NCBI GenBank assembly: GCA_958298945.1
Contig: OY282609.1
Coordinates: 32,647,212-32,711,211 of the forward strand
Length of the DNA stretch: 64,000 bases
Direction of reading: 5' to 3'
Origin: Atherix ibis
Taxonomy: Eukaryota > Arthropoda > Insecta > Diptera > Athericidae
In this document: in pieces, positions 22,250 to 34,164 of the stretch
Position numbering within the stretch: position 1 is the first letter of the stretch
Layout of the letters: the number at the start of each line of letters is the position of its first letter
Translations under genes and position numbers: made by a program
The notes under the pieces: generated by a model
Seen by the model: the letters and a program-made list of their open reading frames with translations, nothing else
Database searches by the model: none
Told to the model about the DNA's origin: nothing

Positions 22250-22405
22250 AAGGACATCTGGTATCGATACCTACGTTGAATACCATGTAAGGGTCATGTA
22301 ATACCACCTGAAAAAGCTGATATTCGATGAAAATTCCAGGTATGGATATCACGAATATTTTCCTAGTTTGCCTATAAATCAACCTAGTATCTGCCTTAGT
22401 CTATA
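22250..22405 (-). repeat. Repeat F, inverted copy
   Basis: Reverse-complemented, this reads 'accaggtttatgtatagact', 'aaggcagatactagg' and 'aggaaaatattcgt'. It matches 38090-38180 and 38490-38580. The palindrome-like 'ctggtatcgatacc' also recurs. The family is of unknown class. Confidence 0.65.
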
Positions 22406-22710
22406 CATAAACCTGGTAATTTTGGAAAACTTGACAAAATCTATTAAAGAAAGATGACAATAAATTAATGCTCCAAGGGGAGAAGCCACTAAATATTGAT
22501 TGTAAAAGTAGAAATTTAAATAGAAAATTATTCTTGACCATTTTTGCACATTCCATTTATATAACTTATATAAAACACAAAAGACCAATTGAAATATATG
22601 GTAAGTCAAATAGGTCCAACAGATGATAGTTCTTTATATGTAAATGCAAAAGTTATGACCGTTTTTTACATATAAAATTAAACATTTTTCTTTAGATTTG
22701 TATTATTTAT

Positions 22711-23723
22711 TTAATCGATTATATAATTTCCATCCGTTCTTATAACCTTCTCCCATCTTTCTATCAACTTATTAATACCATTAGTGTAAAATTCCGTAAA
22801 TTTTGATGCGAAAAATGCAGTAAGGGATGTTTTCACCTGCTCTATTGTGTCAAATTTTTTATCATTTAAAATTTTTTGCAGTGATCGGATTAAATGAAAA
22901 TTGGAAGGAGCAAGATCTGGAGAATACGGTGGATGCTTGATAACATCCCAATTCAACTCATTTAGCTTGTGTTGGGTCATCATCGCTACATGTGGTCGCG
23001 CGTTGTCGTGATGAAACACTACCCCTTTTCTGTTTACCAATTCTGGTCTATCCTTTTGAAGGGCGATGTTCAATTTGGATAATTTTTGACAATATCGTTC
23101 TGCTGTAATTGTCTGATTGCGTTCCAAGATGTCAAAATACACAATACCCTTACAATCCCACCAAACACAAAGCATAACTTTTTTTCGATGGATTTCGGCC
23201 TTCGAAGTTGGTAATGGGGCTTCTCCAGGTATAGCCCAATGTCTTTTTCTTGTCATGTTGTTGTGCACGACCCATTTCTCATCTCCCATTTCCAAAAGAT
23301 GCAAAAAAGGTTCATGTTTTTGTCTCGCACTCAAAGAAACGCACGTTGAAACACGATCCAATAAATTGGCAGCCGACAATTGATGAGGTATCCAAACGTC
23401 GTACCACGAAACCATCCCCATACGCTTCAAATGCCTTAATACGGTTGTATGGTTGACTCCCATCATCGACGCGATCTCCCTGGTGATAAGACGTGGATTG
23501 GTGTCAATTATGACTTTTAACTTGTCCTCATCAGACTTCAATGGCCGCCCGGTACGTGGTTTATCAATTAGTGAAAAATCCCCAGATCGGAACTTTGTAA
23601 ACCATCTTTGTTGACATCTGTTCCATACACTTCGCAAATGTTTTTGGTTGCCACACTTGCGGTATTGTCTTTATGGAATTCATAAAGTAAACAATGACGT
23701 AAATGCACTTTGTCGACCGACAT
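22711..23723 (-). pseudogene. Mariner transposase, nearly full length, DD34N
   Basis: The likely start is the Met at 23723 (MSVDKVHLRHCLLYEFHKDN). A frameshift and small loss near 23610-23640 lead into the 308-codon frame 22711-23637. Domains are the first HTH, RWFTKFRSGDFSLIDK and GRP linker, second HTH (REIASMMGVNHTTVLRHL), WIPHQLS, then the DDE core. In that frame Asp119 (MGDEKW) and Asp211 (HHDNARPH) are intact. The third acidic residue, 34 residues on, is Asn246 (APSNFHL) from codon 22900-22902. The C-terminus GINKLIERWEKVI..DGNY is complete. About 337 residues were encoded, normal for mariner. Terminal repeats were not located. Confidence 0.9.
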
Positions 23724-23829
23724 TTTGAAAAAATACAAGGGCTCTTCACTGTACTCTTGCCAGGCCAAAACTGAATAGAAAGTAGAGGGAAAGCATCCTT
23801 TATACAATGGAATCATTTAAAAGAAGATA

Positions 23830-24149
23830 CATTTCTGAAGAAAAATTTTCTTAGGAAATATAGTTTTTTTCCCCATAGAATTTTGTCATAATAACATTGG
23901 GATTATTTTTAATTTTTCAGCAATAATATGTTTAAATATGTTATTTTTTATCAATCATAACTATCAATGGCATCTCTAAATACGAGTACATAGTTTATGT
24001 TATTAATTGGATAACATGAAAACTAACCGGGAATACCCATGCTCATACCGTGGATCCAGTTATAAAATATTGAGTACGGTTGGAATTATCTTAGATTAGA
24101 TCTATCAACATTAGTTACAAATAAAACGTTATAAAATGTTAGGGACAGA
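23830..24149. other. AT-rich spacer
   Basis: Nothing is recognised between the mariner 5' side and family A copy A3. Confidence 0.6.
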
Positions 24150-25382
24150 CCTTAGATTGTAGAAGAACTGGATAGGCCTCTACACGAAAAATTGTGGCTG
24201 AATTTTGTTGGCAATACATTCGCAAGAACGCACAAACATGCAAATTAACAGAAACGGGGTAAATCATTGGGGGCCAATTTTAAACTGCGATTGAAGCGGT
24301 TCGTTTAAAACCATTTTCATATGTGATGTCATTTATGCGTAAACAAATAGATTTTTTAATATTTCGGGTTTTGTTGTTTGATGTAATTAGTTAATGCTTT
24401 AAAACTAAATTACAAGATGGAAAATTTAATGTACTTAAATAATTAACAACTAATATTCGAAAAAATGGAAAACATTATTATTTAGTAAATGCATTACTAA
24501 ATGGTCTAAGCGAAAGCACAAATTTAAATAAATTTAATTAAATAATAAGCCTACCGAATATAATTTATTTATTTTAGCAAAATGAAAACAATTGAAAACA
24601 GACTGAAAAATTCGTTCCCTTAAATTTTTGTACACATACTTTACGTACGCCGGCACTGAACTATTTTCTGGTAAACATTGAACTGTCAAAATGAATCATT
24701 TGCCATTTAAACAAATTATAAATTATATTTTTGTTATTTTGTGTAGTAAAAATGAAGATATCAACTTACTGAAAGAAAGAAATTCCCAACAACCCTTTAT
24801 AAAACAATTAATTTTCTGAAATAAAAACTAACTACTAAATGTCATCAACAATATAACTATTTATATATTGTAAATACTTAATTTTTTGTAAAAACTATTG
24901 TACAATTTCACTGGCACTTTCCGATAAGTACCAAAATAACAAAACAACAAAAGTATGCAAGCATTTCGGTATTCTACCACTTTCATGGAGAATGGCGTTT
25001 TTTAAAACTCTCCGAAAGTCTACAAAATTAAGGCGCTTGATATTTAATTAATATTTACGAAATAAATTAAAAAACATAAAATACAATTTCATTTCATATC
25101 AAAATATTGTACAAAAAATTAAAATTGTCTGTCATTGTGTTTAAATTATATTATTGTTTCCAATAAGGGAATATAAAAAGTATGCTTTTGGAATTCGATA
25201 AATTTCTATTACGAAAACTAGAAGTCAGTGGATGTCATGTCTATGTGTACACAAAAAACTGCACACAAATGTATGCAAGCAGTACGATTTCTCGCCGCTT
25301 CTGCAATAATTAAGCCAGAAAATTGCGGATACATATACGAAAATCTGACTAAGGAACTATCGAGGTATTCTTTAATCTAAGG
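24150..25382. mobile_element. Family A TIR element, copy A3 (most complete)
   Basis: The left end is ccttagattgtagaagaact then ggataggcctctacacg. The right end is tatcgaggtattctttaatc then taagg, which mirrors the left. Length is 1233 bp. The interior is collinear with A1, A2, A4 and A5. The ends are not those of mariner, Tc1, piggyBac or P as I know them. No frame above about 60 codons is shared between copies, so the element is probably non-autonomous. Confidence 0.78.
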
Positions 25383-28080
25383 GGATTATATTTCTGATCT
25401 GACTGGTCTCGTCTATTGTAATACTTAGTATGTTTTTTTTGAACAACACATTTCCTTCTTAATGTAACTCAATGCACTCATTCACTATATATCATCAGTT
25501 CAGTGAACCGCAATATTGCTTTATGCGGGAGTTCCCCGGTTTCTTGTATTCTGAATATTCTGCGGTAATATTGCAGAATCGATATTTGGACTTTCTTTCT
25601 TCTTGATAAGATATTCAAATATTTCTGATTAGGGTTGTGAAATTCTTTTGAATATAAATTCGATTATAATAGATGGATTGATTTATTTTTTTTAGGTTGG
25701 ATTGCATCGAGTGAAATTTAAAGTTGACATTAAATAAAGAAAAATAAAAAAATGCTTAGGGAAATTATATTTTAGAAAGATTATAATTTATTGTAACATA
25801 AAATAAAACCAAAGATATTCAACCCTTGGATTTTCTCATTTTTAGTATATTTTAACATGAAAGATGGTATAAACTCGTTTGAGTGAATCTTTTCTCGGAA
25901 ATAATTTCTAACATGAGTACTTCCGCAGTCGAAATATTTATTATCTGAATTTTGTTTGGGGTCTTTTTTACTGCCCATTAATGGTATTCTTGTACTGTTG
26001 TTGTTGTTTGTTAATTAGAAGATCCCCAAATAGCCATTTATGAAGAGAAAAAAAATAGATTAAAAACTATTTTTCGAAATTAATCAGGAAATCTCAATCA
26101 AGTAACATTTTATGCAGATTTGATCTTTTGTAGTTAGCCGAGATTTTGATATGATATTTTGATGATAATACAACGAAGATCTTTCATGTTTTACATATGA
26201 TCAAGTTGAAACTTTAACAGTTCTTTTTTCGTAAATTATAAATTATAAAAACACCTATTTTATAAAATATTTATATTGAGAATATATTATTTAAATGTAC
26301 TGGAAAACCACAAATAAAATTTTGTACATCAATAAAGCTCATTGGAATTAGTGCTTTTTAGTGTAATGAAAAAATTTTTTTTTTTTCTTCTATAAATAAG
26401 ATAAATCCGAAGAAAACTCAATTTATCTTAGATAATTTTTATGGAATACATTATAATTTTTAACAGAGCTATTATTTTTCTTTCCTCTTAAAATGTACAA
26501 AAGTACACCTGTTATTAATGAAAAAAAATTTTGAATTTTATAATTAGAAAATTGATTTTCTTCTCGATATTATGAATATTATATATATCTGAAAATTCAT
26601 TTGATTAATAATAATACGGAAAATAGAGAACTTTCGATAAAAATTTGAATAATCCTCATCGAAAATAATTTATTCAATATCTGCCATCGTACTTGTGTCT
26701 ACAATCTGGAATACTGTATGTTATTAATATAAGATTGAAAATGCTATGAAATAAATTATCTATATATATTTTCATTCTTAGATTAAAATGCTTAAGGAAA
26801 AATCATCAATATAAATTTTAAAGAGAAATCGATTTGTCATAGATTTTATTTTTTTGTGTTAAGAAAATAAAAGTTATTTTATTTGGCCACCCAGTTTTTG
26901 ATTTTGATACTAAAAACTAGAAAATAATATACTTTAAACGATAATTTAATCTATATAAATAATAGTTCCTTAGAGATTGTCAAGCCCCAATCATTATTAA
27001 TGATATTATTTTTTGAGCTTATCAACATATTTTATAATTTCTTAAGAAAATTTTTTTAAATGTTTTTTTAATGTATTATTATTCATATTTTTTTAAAAAT
27101 AAAATTAATTATTCATTGTTTTTTTTTCAAATATTTTTTATTACCAACTAAAATAGCGATAAAGCAGTTATTTTATATTTTTAAAAGATCGTTTGCCTCT
27201 TCCTTTATAAACCGTCTGAAAGTGTTTTTAAAGTTTGGGGGGGGGGGGGGGGGTAATAGGGGGTATATTGGGAAATTTGTTTAACAAATATATTATTTTG
27301 GAAAAACCAACAGAAATGAATCTTTTTATTACGAATAGTAACACATAATTCACGTACAAAAGGGCCATTTAATTTATACTGGTAATTTTGGGGAGACTTT
27401 CCGCTTTAAGGGATTGGTTACGATGAGAGTTGGAAGGCCAATAAGTTCAGTTCTACCCCATACATCCAGATTGGTAATAAAATTTAATTATATATAAGTT
27501 ATAGAGTCATGGTCCAGTGAGAGTTTAGAATCCTTGTCAAGTAATGCCCATAAGCATTTGATAGTATCTGTTTATGTCCAGTATCGTATAAGGATTACAA
27601 ATTAATCTCTTTTTAATGTAAATTGGAATAGTTTTGGCGACGAGTTAAAACTTTTTGCACATTTTTGCTCATTAATTGAAACCCACCACTTAGTGAACTA
27701 ATTCTATAACCAAAAAATATAGTTTTGTAGTTATTTGGTATTAGTAAAGTTGGGAATATCGGAGATATAAATATTGTATAAAATGGTAGGAAGGTGACAT
27801 CCCTGAGGAACACCAGCATCAATATGAAGATTTTCAACCACTTAGAAATAACGTTTTAAAAAATAATTTAAGTCTAAAATTATTAAAAAAAACCCACAAC
27901 ATTATCAAAAATAAGTTACTTTATTATAAATGCGTGATCTTTACTTCCATAGATGAGTTATGTTTTAAGGAAATGGGCTTTGTTGATGATTTTGAATAAT
28001 ATTTTTGACTATTCTTTTTAAATATAAGGCACAGATTCTTATTTAATATAATTTATATTATTAATAAAATAAATTTAAAG
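25383..28080. other. AT-rich DNA with a 17-base G run
   Basis: This is a long AT-rich stretch with no recognised gene or transposon. G17 occurs at 27237-27253. Frames such as 25781-25978 and 27613-27837 (minus) show no domain. Confidence 0.55.
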
Positions 28081-28105
28081 TTATGTCATTCTTGGGGTAA
28101 AGTTG

Positions 28106-28165
28106 AGGAAATGTTGGGTAGCGGAGTTTGTGACAAATTTTAGGAAATGTTGGGTAGGGGAGTTT
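28106..28165. repeat. Short tandem duplication, 36-bp period
   Basis: 'aggaaatgttgggta' then 'g.ggagttt' occurs at 28106 and 28142. It is adjacent to the LINE 3' side but has no clear role. Confidence 0.75.
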
Positions 28166-28289
28166 TTTGGGAAATATGGGAAATAAACGTGCTGATCAGT
28201 TGACTGGAGAAACGCTCCGATATAGCTGAAAAGTAATAATTTATACGAGGAGTGCCCTCGTAATGAAACTGCCATTACTAAGATAGATC

Positions 28290-29390
28290 TGGGAGCACTT
28301 GGGACTTCCCCTCATTCTGACCAATTCTCAGGGTACTAAAATAGATCTGGGTACGGGCTTCGCTTAGGTCAGAAAAGCCTTTAATATTGAAAACGATTGT
28401 AGGCCGTCGATTAACATTGACGTAGCTGAGAAGGGATCAGAAAAAGGGGTTGTTCGCTTCAGATCGGACATGTTTTCTCCATATCCAACAACGAGTTTTT
28501 AGATTTCATTGAACTACGGTAAGGAATTTTGTAATTTCCTAGGCACCGCTAAGCCAGCTCAGGTACGCGGATTCGCCAAGACCCGAAAGTACAACCGGAA
28601 TCGACCTTGCTCGTTCACCCGGTTGTAGCCATTCACACTCTCACCCCATCGAAGTTGCCATATTTCATACATTCTATTCAGGACTCCTTCACGTCGCTGG
28701 CGTGGACTAAGATCCTTAACCTCTTCATTCATAACCGAACAACCAGCAAGCAGAATGCCTCGCCGTTGACAATAGTGACTGCTTCCACGCAGCACCTCCA
28801 GGTCCCATGGAATTTCTCCCATGAGAACCTGCATCGCATCGGTTGATACGGTTCTACATACATTCAAACATGCATACAAAGCCAGACGCTGAACAGAATT
28901 TATACCTACCCTTGCATACTGTTAGCGCATAATATCAGCCCATACATACGACACCATACGTAGCTCACCGAACAAATGCACCCTTGTACAAGACTTTAAC
29001 CGCTCTGGATCGACCAGCATGCCAACCAAACCGTCCGCGCCCCCCCCCTTAGATCCCTGTGGGCAGCCATGCACCATCTAGCGAACAACCCTCCCATTGT
29101 TCCCGTACACGGCCGTATACCTTTCATGGAAGTAGTAGAGAAGTAACTTCGACCCCCTCAAGCCGCTCAATAATGCGATCCCATCGCAGGCAATTGAACA
29201 CACCACACCCGCACTTACTTTCACTCTCTGCAACATATCATCTTACACACATCTAAGCGTCCTTAGTTGATTTACCTTTCGTAAATCCATACTGAGAGCC
29301 CCGGACACATTGAAGTCTGTCAACGTCACATTCAACCGGTGTACCATCATCCACTCGAGCACCTTGCCGAATACTGGCAGTAAGCATATC
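28290..29390 (-). mobile_element. R1-like LINE, degenerate RT and 3' end
   Basis: Reading down the minus strand, 29300-29390 gives FGKVLEWMMVHRLNVTL and then an SxxxxxxRKGKST-like box (RT fingers). Near 29150-29200 comes VFNCLRWDRIIERLEGVEV, the palm Asp region with Asp replaced by Val-Phe, and KVYGRVREQWEG. Then follow the post-RT region (28559-28879) and a 3' stretch (28290-28558) that also occurs at 55740-55860 ('gtgcctaggaa' and 'aatttcc'). Stops are frequent and YxDD is not seen. A run of nine C lies at 29040. Confidence 0.7.
28559..28879 (-). pseudogene. R1-like LINE RT C-terminal region (second copy)
   Basis: The frame includes RTVSTDAMQVLMGEIPWDLE, then RRGILLAGCSVMNEEV and LSPRQRREGVLNRMYEIW. 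It is homologous to 10646-10942 and closer to the family consensus ('IPWDLEVLR'). This is the region after the polymerase core in R1-clade ORF2. The initial Met is not a real start. Confidence 0.75.
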
Positions 29391-29399
29391 AAATATTTA

Positions 29400-31065
29400 T
29401 GACAGTACATCTACAAACTTGACGTGAATTAGAAATTATAAAAAAAAATTTACATCATCACCAAAAGAGGAATATGTGTTGGCGCCTTTGAGAAATGTGA
29501 TATGACGCATCACATGACGTGACTTCGAAAATACGAAAAAATTTCACTTTTTGTCTTTTTTTTTGCGGTTAAATCGATTAACATAAGACCACACAATAAC
29601 TTTGCTAATTTTTATTAAATAATAAGTCATAAGAAAATTTTATAAAGTCTTTTATTTAATTATTTTATATAAAATATTGGTTGGGCAATTTTAAATATAA
29701 TCCAATATTTTCACTTTTTAATTTATGTGATAGCAGTTTTTTTTAATTATTTGGTTATCAATAAAGAAAGCCAGCCATCTTTTTGTTTGGAATTTTTTAA
29801 CTTTTCTTTCCCGAAAGGCAACCTTTAAATTGAGATTGATTAATTGGCGTTTCAGACATAGTCGTTGAGAAGGGTGATCAGCGATGTCGATTGTGCAGTG
29901 GCCAATAATTTTTCTGCGGTGTTTCTTTGGTCAATTATGTGCATTTATAAACGATTTTATTTGAACATAATTTCATGACTGAGTGTACTCTTCTTATTGG
30001 ATAATCGACAAGTTTTTTTCAATTGACATAATAATTCGTAAAGTACTATTGACATGTGTTGTGTCGCCTTTTGTAGATGAATTTATAATCTTATATCTAT
30101 CTTAACCACGGTGGTATTATCAGTCTAGCGGAGATAGTATCTTGCGAATTGGTTTGGCTCCAGTTTTGTTATTTAGTGTTGTTATTTCTGCTTCTTCATA
30201 TGCGCGAATATATCATCGATAATTTTCTGAATGAAATAAAAACAACAAAAACGTTTTCCATAAGATACGTTGTCGTAAAATTCAAAATTTTGTCATTTTC
30301 TTCTTTATGAGTATTTTAATTTCAAAACAGAAAAGTATAAAGAAATTCCGAACAAACGGATTATTGGTGCGCAAGTTTTCTGTTTTTATCTTGATTTTGT
30401 TGTAACATCTCTTCTATTCTTTTATAGTCTAGATATTTTTATTCCACTTATAGAGATTTTAATTATTGCTATTATAAAAGATACAGTTTGTATCTTAACA
30501 TATAATTATAGACAATTTAAACTAGGTTGGTTGGTTACTATTGATTTCAAGTAGCAAAATGCTTGAAAGTGAAAGTGTTGGTGGCAATTATTATTTTTTT
30601 TTTTTCAATCAAAAATTTATTTTACGTTTGAACACTATCTTATCGTCTTTAGAAGAAAATTGATCAAATTTTCAAATGAAACAATAAAAACTTTCATTTA
30701 CATAATTTTATATAATATCTCTGATATCGATAATATTGCTAACAATTCGATAATATTATGAAAATTGTAATAATACTAATTGGAATATTATTTGTAATTG
30801 TATTGAATATAGGAATAAGTTCTTGTTCTTTTTAAAATGTTATCGCTAATTGTACTAGATTCGTTATTGGCAAAGAACGAGAAGGGACACCGAAAAAATG
30901 TATTACTTTATGAAGATCCAGTATAGATCTACTGTCAGTAATTGATTTTTTCAATGGGAATGGTCCAAAAAGTACGAAATTAGAGTCTCATATTAATTGA
31001 AGAGAGGGAGATGAAGGGAGGTTTGGCCACATGCAAGATGCTATTCGGCCCACAGAAATGAATCG
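29400..31065. other. AT-rich DNA, no gene seen
   Basis: No recognisable frames or repeat ends are present. Short GC-poor tracts dominate. Confidence 0.55.
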
Positions 31066-31074
31066 TATTGTTTG

Positions 31075-32060
31075 CGTGGACAAAACCAGGAGAACCAGGT
31101 CCATCAACGCCAAAGCGAAATATCCATGTTCTGCAGGTCATGCAGTGTATCTTGTGGGATCAGAGGGATGTTATATATTATGAACTACTGAAAACGCCAG
31201 GCCCCACGTTGTAAAACCGATCAAGAAATACTTGAAAGGAGTGAAATGGGTCGTCTTGCTCCACCCACCATTTTCACTATACGAGGTCTGTTCAAAAAGT
31301 ATCGTGGATTTTGAATTTTATCGGGTTACGTATACTCGATTTTCGTTTTTTTGTGGCGTTATGTTGGTACTCCTGTCTCTCACTTATACCGGCAAGTACG
31401 GCCATTTTGAATTTTCAGTTAATATTTGACAGCTGCTTTGCTTGGGCGTGTTTTGGCTCGTCTTCGATTTTTGCCCATTTTCGACCAAAAACAGCATCGT
31501 ATTAACATTGCTAAGGAGCTGTTGGACTCCAAAGGTCAATCATCCCAATGGAAGCTGCCGCACGAGCCAAGACCGAAAAAAGCTCGCCGAATTCGGTTTT
31601 GGTTACAGTTTTCTTCGATTGCAGGGGCGTGGTGCATTATGAGTTCTTTCCACAGGGTAAGAACTTCATAAGTTATGCGCAAGTTGCGCGAAGCAATCCG
31701 CCAGAAACGCACGGATTTGTGGAAAAACAAAAATTGGCTTTTGCACCATAATAACGACCCTGCTCACGCATCGTTGCTTGTGAGGGAATTTTTGGCCAAA
31801 AACAACACACTAATAATGCCGCAGCCACCGTATTTCTCAGATCTGGACCCCTGTGACTTTTTCTTGTACTTTTTGAACAGACCTCGTATATTGCTCCTTC
31901 AGACTTCGCTTTGTTCTGATCCATGGAGTAGCCCCTTTCCGGGAAGTGGTTTACTTCTCATGAGAGTATCGAAAAATTACTTGATCAATAGATCGCGTCA
32001 AAAGAAGCAGAATTTCCCGAAAGATAGGAAAAAGTTGTCAATTCCACTGGCGACTCAAAG
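31075..32060 (+). pseudogene. Irritans-like mariner transposase split by a second mariner
   Basis: The left part (31075-31281) reads AWTKPGEPGPSTPKRNIHVL, then QVMQCILWDQRDVIYYELLK, then a deletion to ARPHVVKPIKKYLKGVKWVV and LHPPFS. The right part (31887-32060) reads IAPSDFALF, SMEXPLSGKWFTSHESIEKL, IASKEAEF and ERXEKVV. If the inserted element and one TA are ignored, the junction reads P-F-S-L-Y-I-A-P-S-D in one frame, so the third Asp box sits at the insertion point. Stops occur at three or four places and the N-terminal half is missing. Confidence 0.82.
31282..31886 (+). mobile_element. Mariner M1, internally deleted, inserted in a mariner
   Basis: Ends are cgaggtctgttcaaaaagta (31282) and the inverted tactttttgaacagacctcg ending at 31886, with TA duplications at 31280-31281 and 31887-31888. 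The length is 605 bp. Transposase pieces are LPIFDQKQHRINIAKELLD, then a deletion to SSQWKLPHEPRPKKAR, a shifted FFDCRGVVHYEFFPQG, and MRKLREAIRQKR. LLHHNNDPAH (second Asp changed to Asn) and AKNNTLIMPQPPYFSDLDPC follow. It belongs to the same type as M2 at 62468. Confidence 0.88.
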
Positions 32061-32149
32061 TAATGAGGCTTCTAATTCATCAATAGGAGGCATGTGGCAA
32101 TACTGCGGTTTTCCTCTCCTACACGTGTAGTACAAGCTTTATTCTCGTC

Positions 32150-32680
32150 CGGTAACTATACGACCCTATAAGGCGTGATAAGTGAAGTTTTGTTTTTGTA
32201 GTGCTTTATAAAAATGGGACAGTGTGCAATTTGAAGCAACGTTATGCCATCTTTTTTTGTGATAAGTTTGGTGAATCCCGCGGAACATTCCTTATCAAGG
32301 CCACAAGTTTATCGGTGACATAAATCAATTTTAGAAGGGCCCTGAAAAGCTCGCCCAGGGAGGACTTTAACATCGAAACTGATGAGAATGTGGAACTAGT
32401 GCGAGCTGTTGTGAGATTAGACTATAGATTAACACTGAAGATCCTTGAAAAGAGAATTATATATTTACCTAGATCTCAGTTCGTAATCCCATAACGTCAA
32501 CTGAGCCCTAAGACCAAAAAACACTTTTTAGGACGTCATCTAAGCTTTGTCGATGCCATACAAAGGAAGGTGATTCTAATAAAAGCCTTCCAGGACTACT
32601 GCGAAGAGTTTGCATAATGCCTCCACCGATGTATAGATGCCCAAGGGTACTACTATAAAGAAGATAGATAGAATTAATGT
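32150..32680 (+). pseudogene. Mariner type B remnant
   Basis: Plus-strand text is QRYAIFFCDKFGESRGTF (N-terminal HTH, normally QRYAIKFC.KLG.S..ET). It is followed by DENVELVRAVVRLDYRLTLK (linker and second HTH), then HFLGRHLSFVDAIQRKV and HRCIDAQGYYYKED (C-terminus, normally RC....G.YFEGD). The catalytic middle is deleted. The 5' flank 'ccggtaactatacgacc' recurs at 37345 and 55190, so it may be the terminal region of the family. Confidence 0.7.
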
Positions 32681-32689
32681 AAAAAAATC

Positions 32690-33740
32690 CAAAAAAAATT
32701 GTATAAAAAAATATTACTGAAACTGAAACCGTTTCTCATTACTGAAACCGTCTTTAATTTTTCTAAATAATATGTATGCCCATGCAGCGGAAGCATTCAA
32801 TACTCCTGCGTCTTCTATGTCGTATGCTTTTTTTATCCTTCTCAATTACATGATCATCTAACCACAGCCTAGTAAGCGTTATTTTATTAATGTTAAAATG
32901 ACCGTAATGTCGTTATAGACTACAAAAATGTCTCTTTACTAACTGAACATATTAATACGTTTGCATGCATATGCATGCTATCAAATGTTGCTATAAAACG
33001 TCTCATTAATGTAAATTTTGTTCTATTTTTACAGAGTGATGAAATATTATATTCCGAAATAAAAAATAACAGAATTTGAACAAAAAATTATTAGTTGGAA
33101 AAATCAGTATAAACATAAAATTAAAAAATTTGCATATGTTTGCAATATAGTATATTGATTTGAACAAATTTTCATTTTGGATTAATGTGCGTAAAAATAG
33201 CACAAATCTAAATGGAATCTTATCGAATAGAAGTTTTTAGTGAATTTTTACTGGAATTATATATTAAAATTAGTTTATGAAATTCGATTTATTCTGTTAA
33301 CTGATCTAAGATATATTTAATATTTTTATTTGATTAAATTATGTTTTTCTTTCTCGATAATTTGCTATTATGAATTTTAATTAGGATTCCATGTTGCTAT
33401 TTTCCTTTGAGTTATGTTCTAATTTTTGACTACCAGGAACAAACTTATTGTATTTTTATTTGTTTGGAAAATAAACGATAAAATATCAAAGATATCCAAA
33501 GCACGTCCGATTTTATTATGTTAACATATTTGCATGATTTAACTATGCTATGACAATAATTTTAATGGTTAAAATACTAAAATTTGTATAATATTATCGT
33601 ATTTGGAGGACTTTTTCTACATCCTTATTGATTGATCAATTATTAATTGTAAAGTTTCATTATTTATTTAGGCAGTAGTTTCGTACTAAATATATTTATT
33701 AATCCTTCACCTAACATTAATTCAAGAGCTAATAAGATTT
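32690..33740. other. AT-rich DNA, no gene seen
   Basis: No coding or repeat signal is recognised in this stretch. Confidence 0.6.
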
Positions 33741-33744
33741 GTAT

Positions 33745-33955
33745 AGATTCACTGCTGTGAGCGGAGAAACCCGGAGAGTTTCTCTCGTCAATTGATCAGC
33801 ACGTTTATTTCGCACATGATCCGGCACCCAACGCAACTCGACACTCCTATGTCGAATCTCGTTGAGAACAGTATCATTCAATGGGCCGCTAATAGCGTTA
33901 AGGACGTTTTGACTGTTAGTTATGATGATGGATGATACTGCATTAATTCATAATA
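33745..33955 (-). pseudogene. LINE RNase H fragment, copy 1
   Basis: The minus strand reads NVLNAISGPLNDTVLNEIRH, then SVELRWVPDHVRNKRADQLT. This is the RNase H C-terminal half (normally W.PGHVGI.GNE.AD.LA). GIxGNE is reduced to R-N-K, so it is degenerate. A homologous copy in the same orientation lies at 34572-34838, with foldback and family C sequence between. Confidence 0.75.
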
Positions 33956-34022
33956 CCGACAGCAATAGCAACAGGCGCCTTTATAGACAAACAGAATTTT
34001 TGGGCTCAGAAGCTGATCTTTT

Positions 34023-34164
34023 ACACGTAATATGCAGTCACCAAAAGGCTTCATGGTAGTGGCGCGTATTTCTATGGTCCTGGTACATGTCCTTTAGATA
34101 TGTGCCAGGGACCGCTTTATAGCGCCACGACCGTGAGGCCATTTGGCGACTTCATAGTACGTGT
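34023..34164. repeat. Imperfect foldback, about 65-bp arms
   Basis: The left arm (34023-34088) runs from 'acacgta.tatg.agtc' through 'ggc.tcatggt.gtggcgc' to 'ggtcctggtacat'. The right arm (34100-34164) is its inverted, diverged partner, ending 'catagtacgtgt'. The inner word 'gcgccacgaccgtgaggcca' is shared with families X and C. Confidence 0.75.

Noticed and set aside
27237..27253. Telomere-like repeat at the G run
   Set aside because: It is a plain G homopolymer without any repeating telomere unit.
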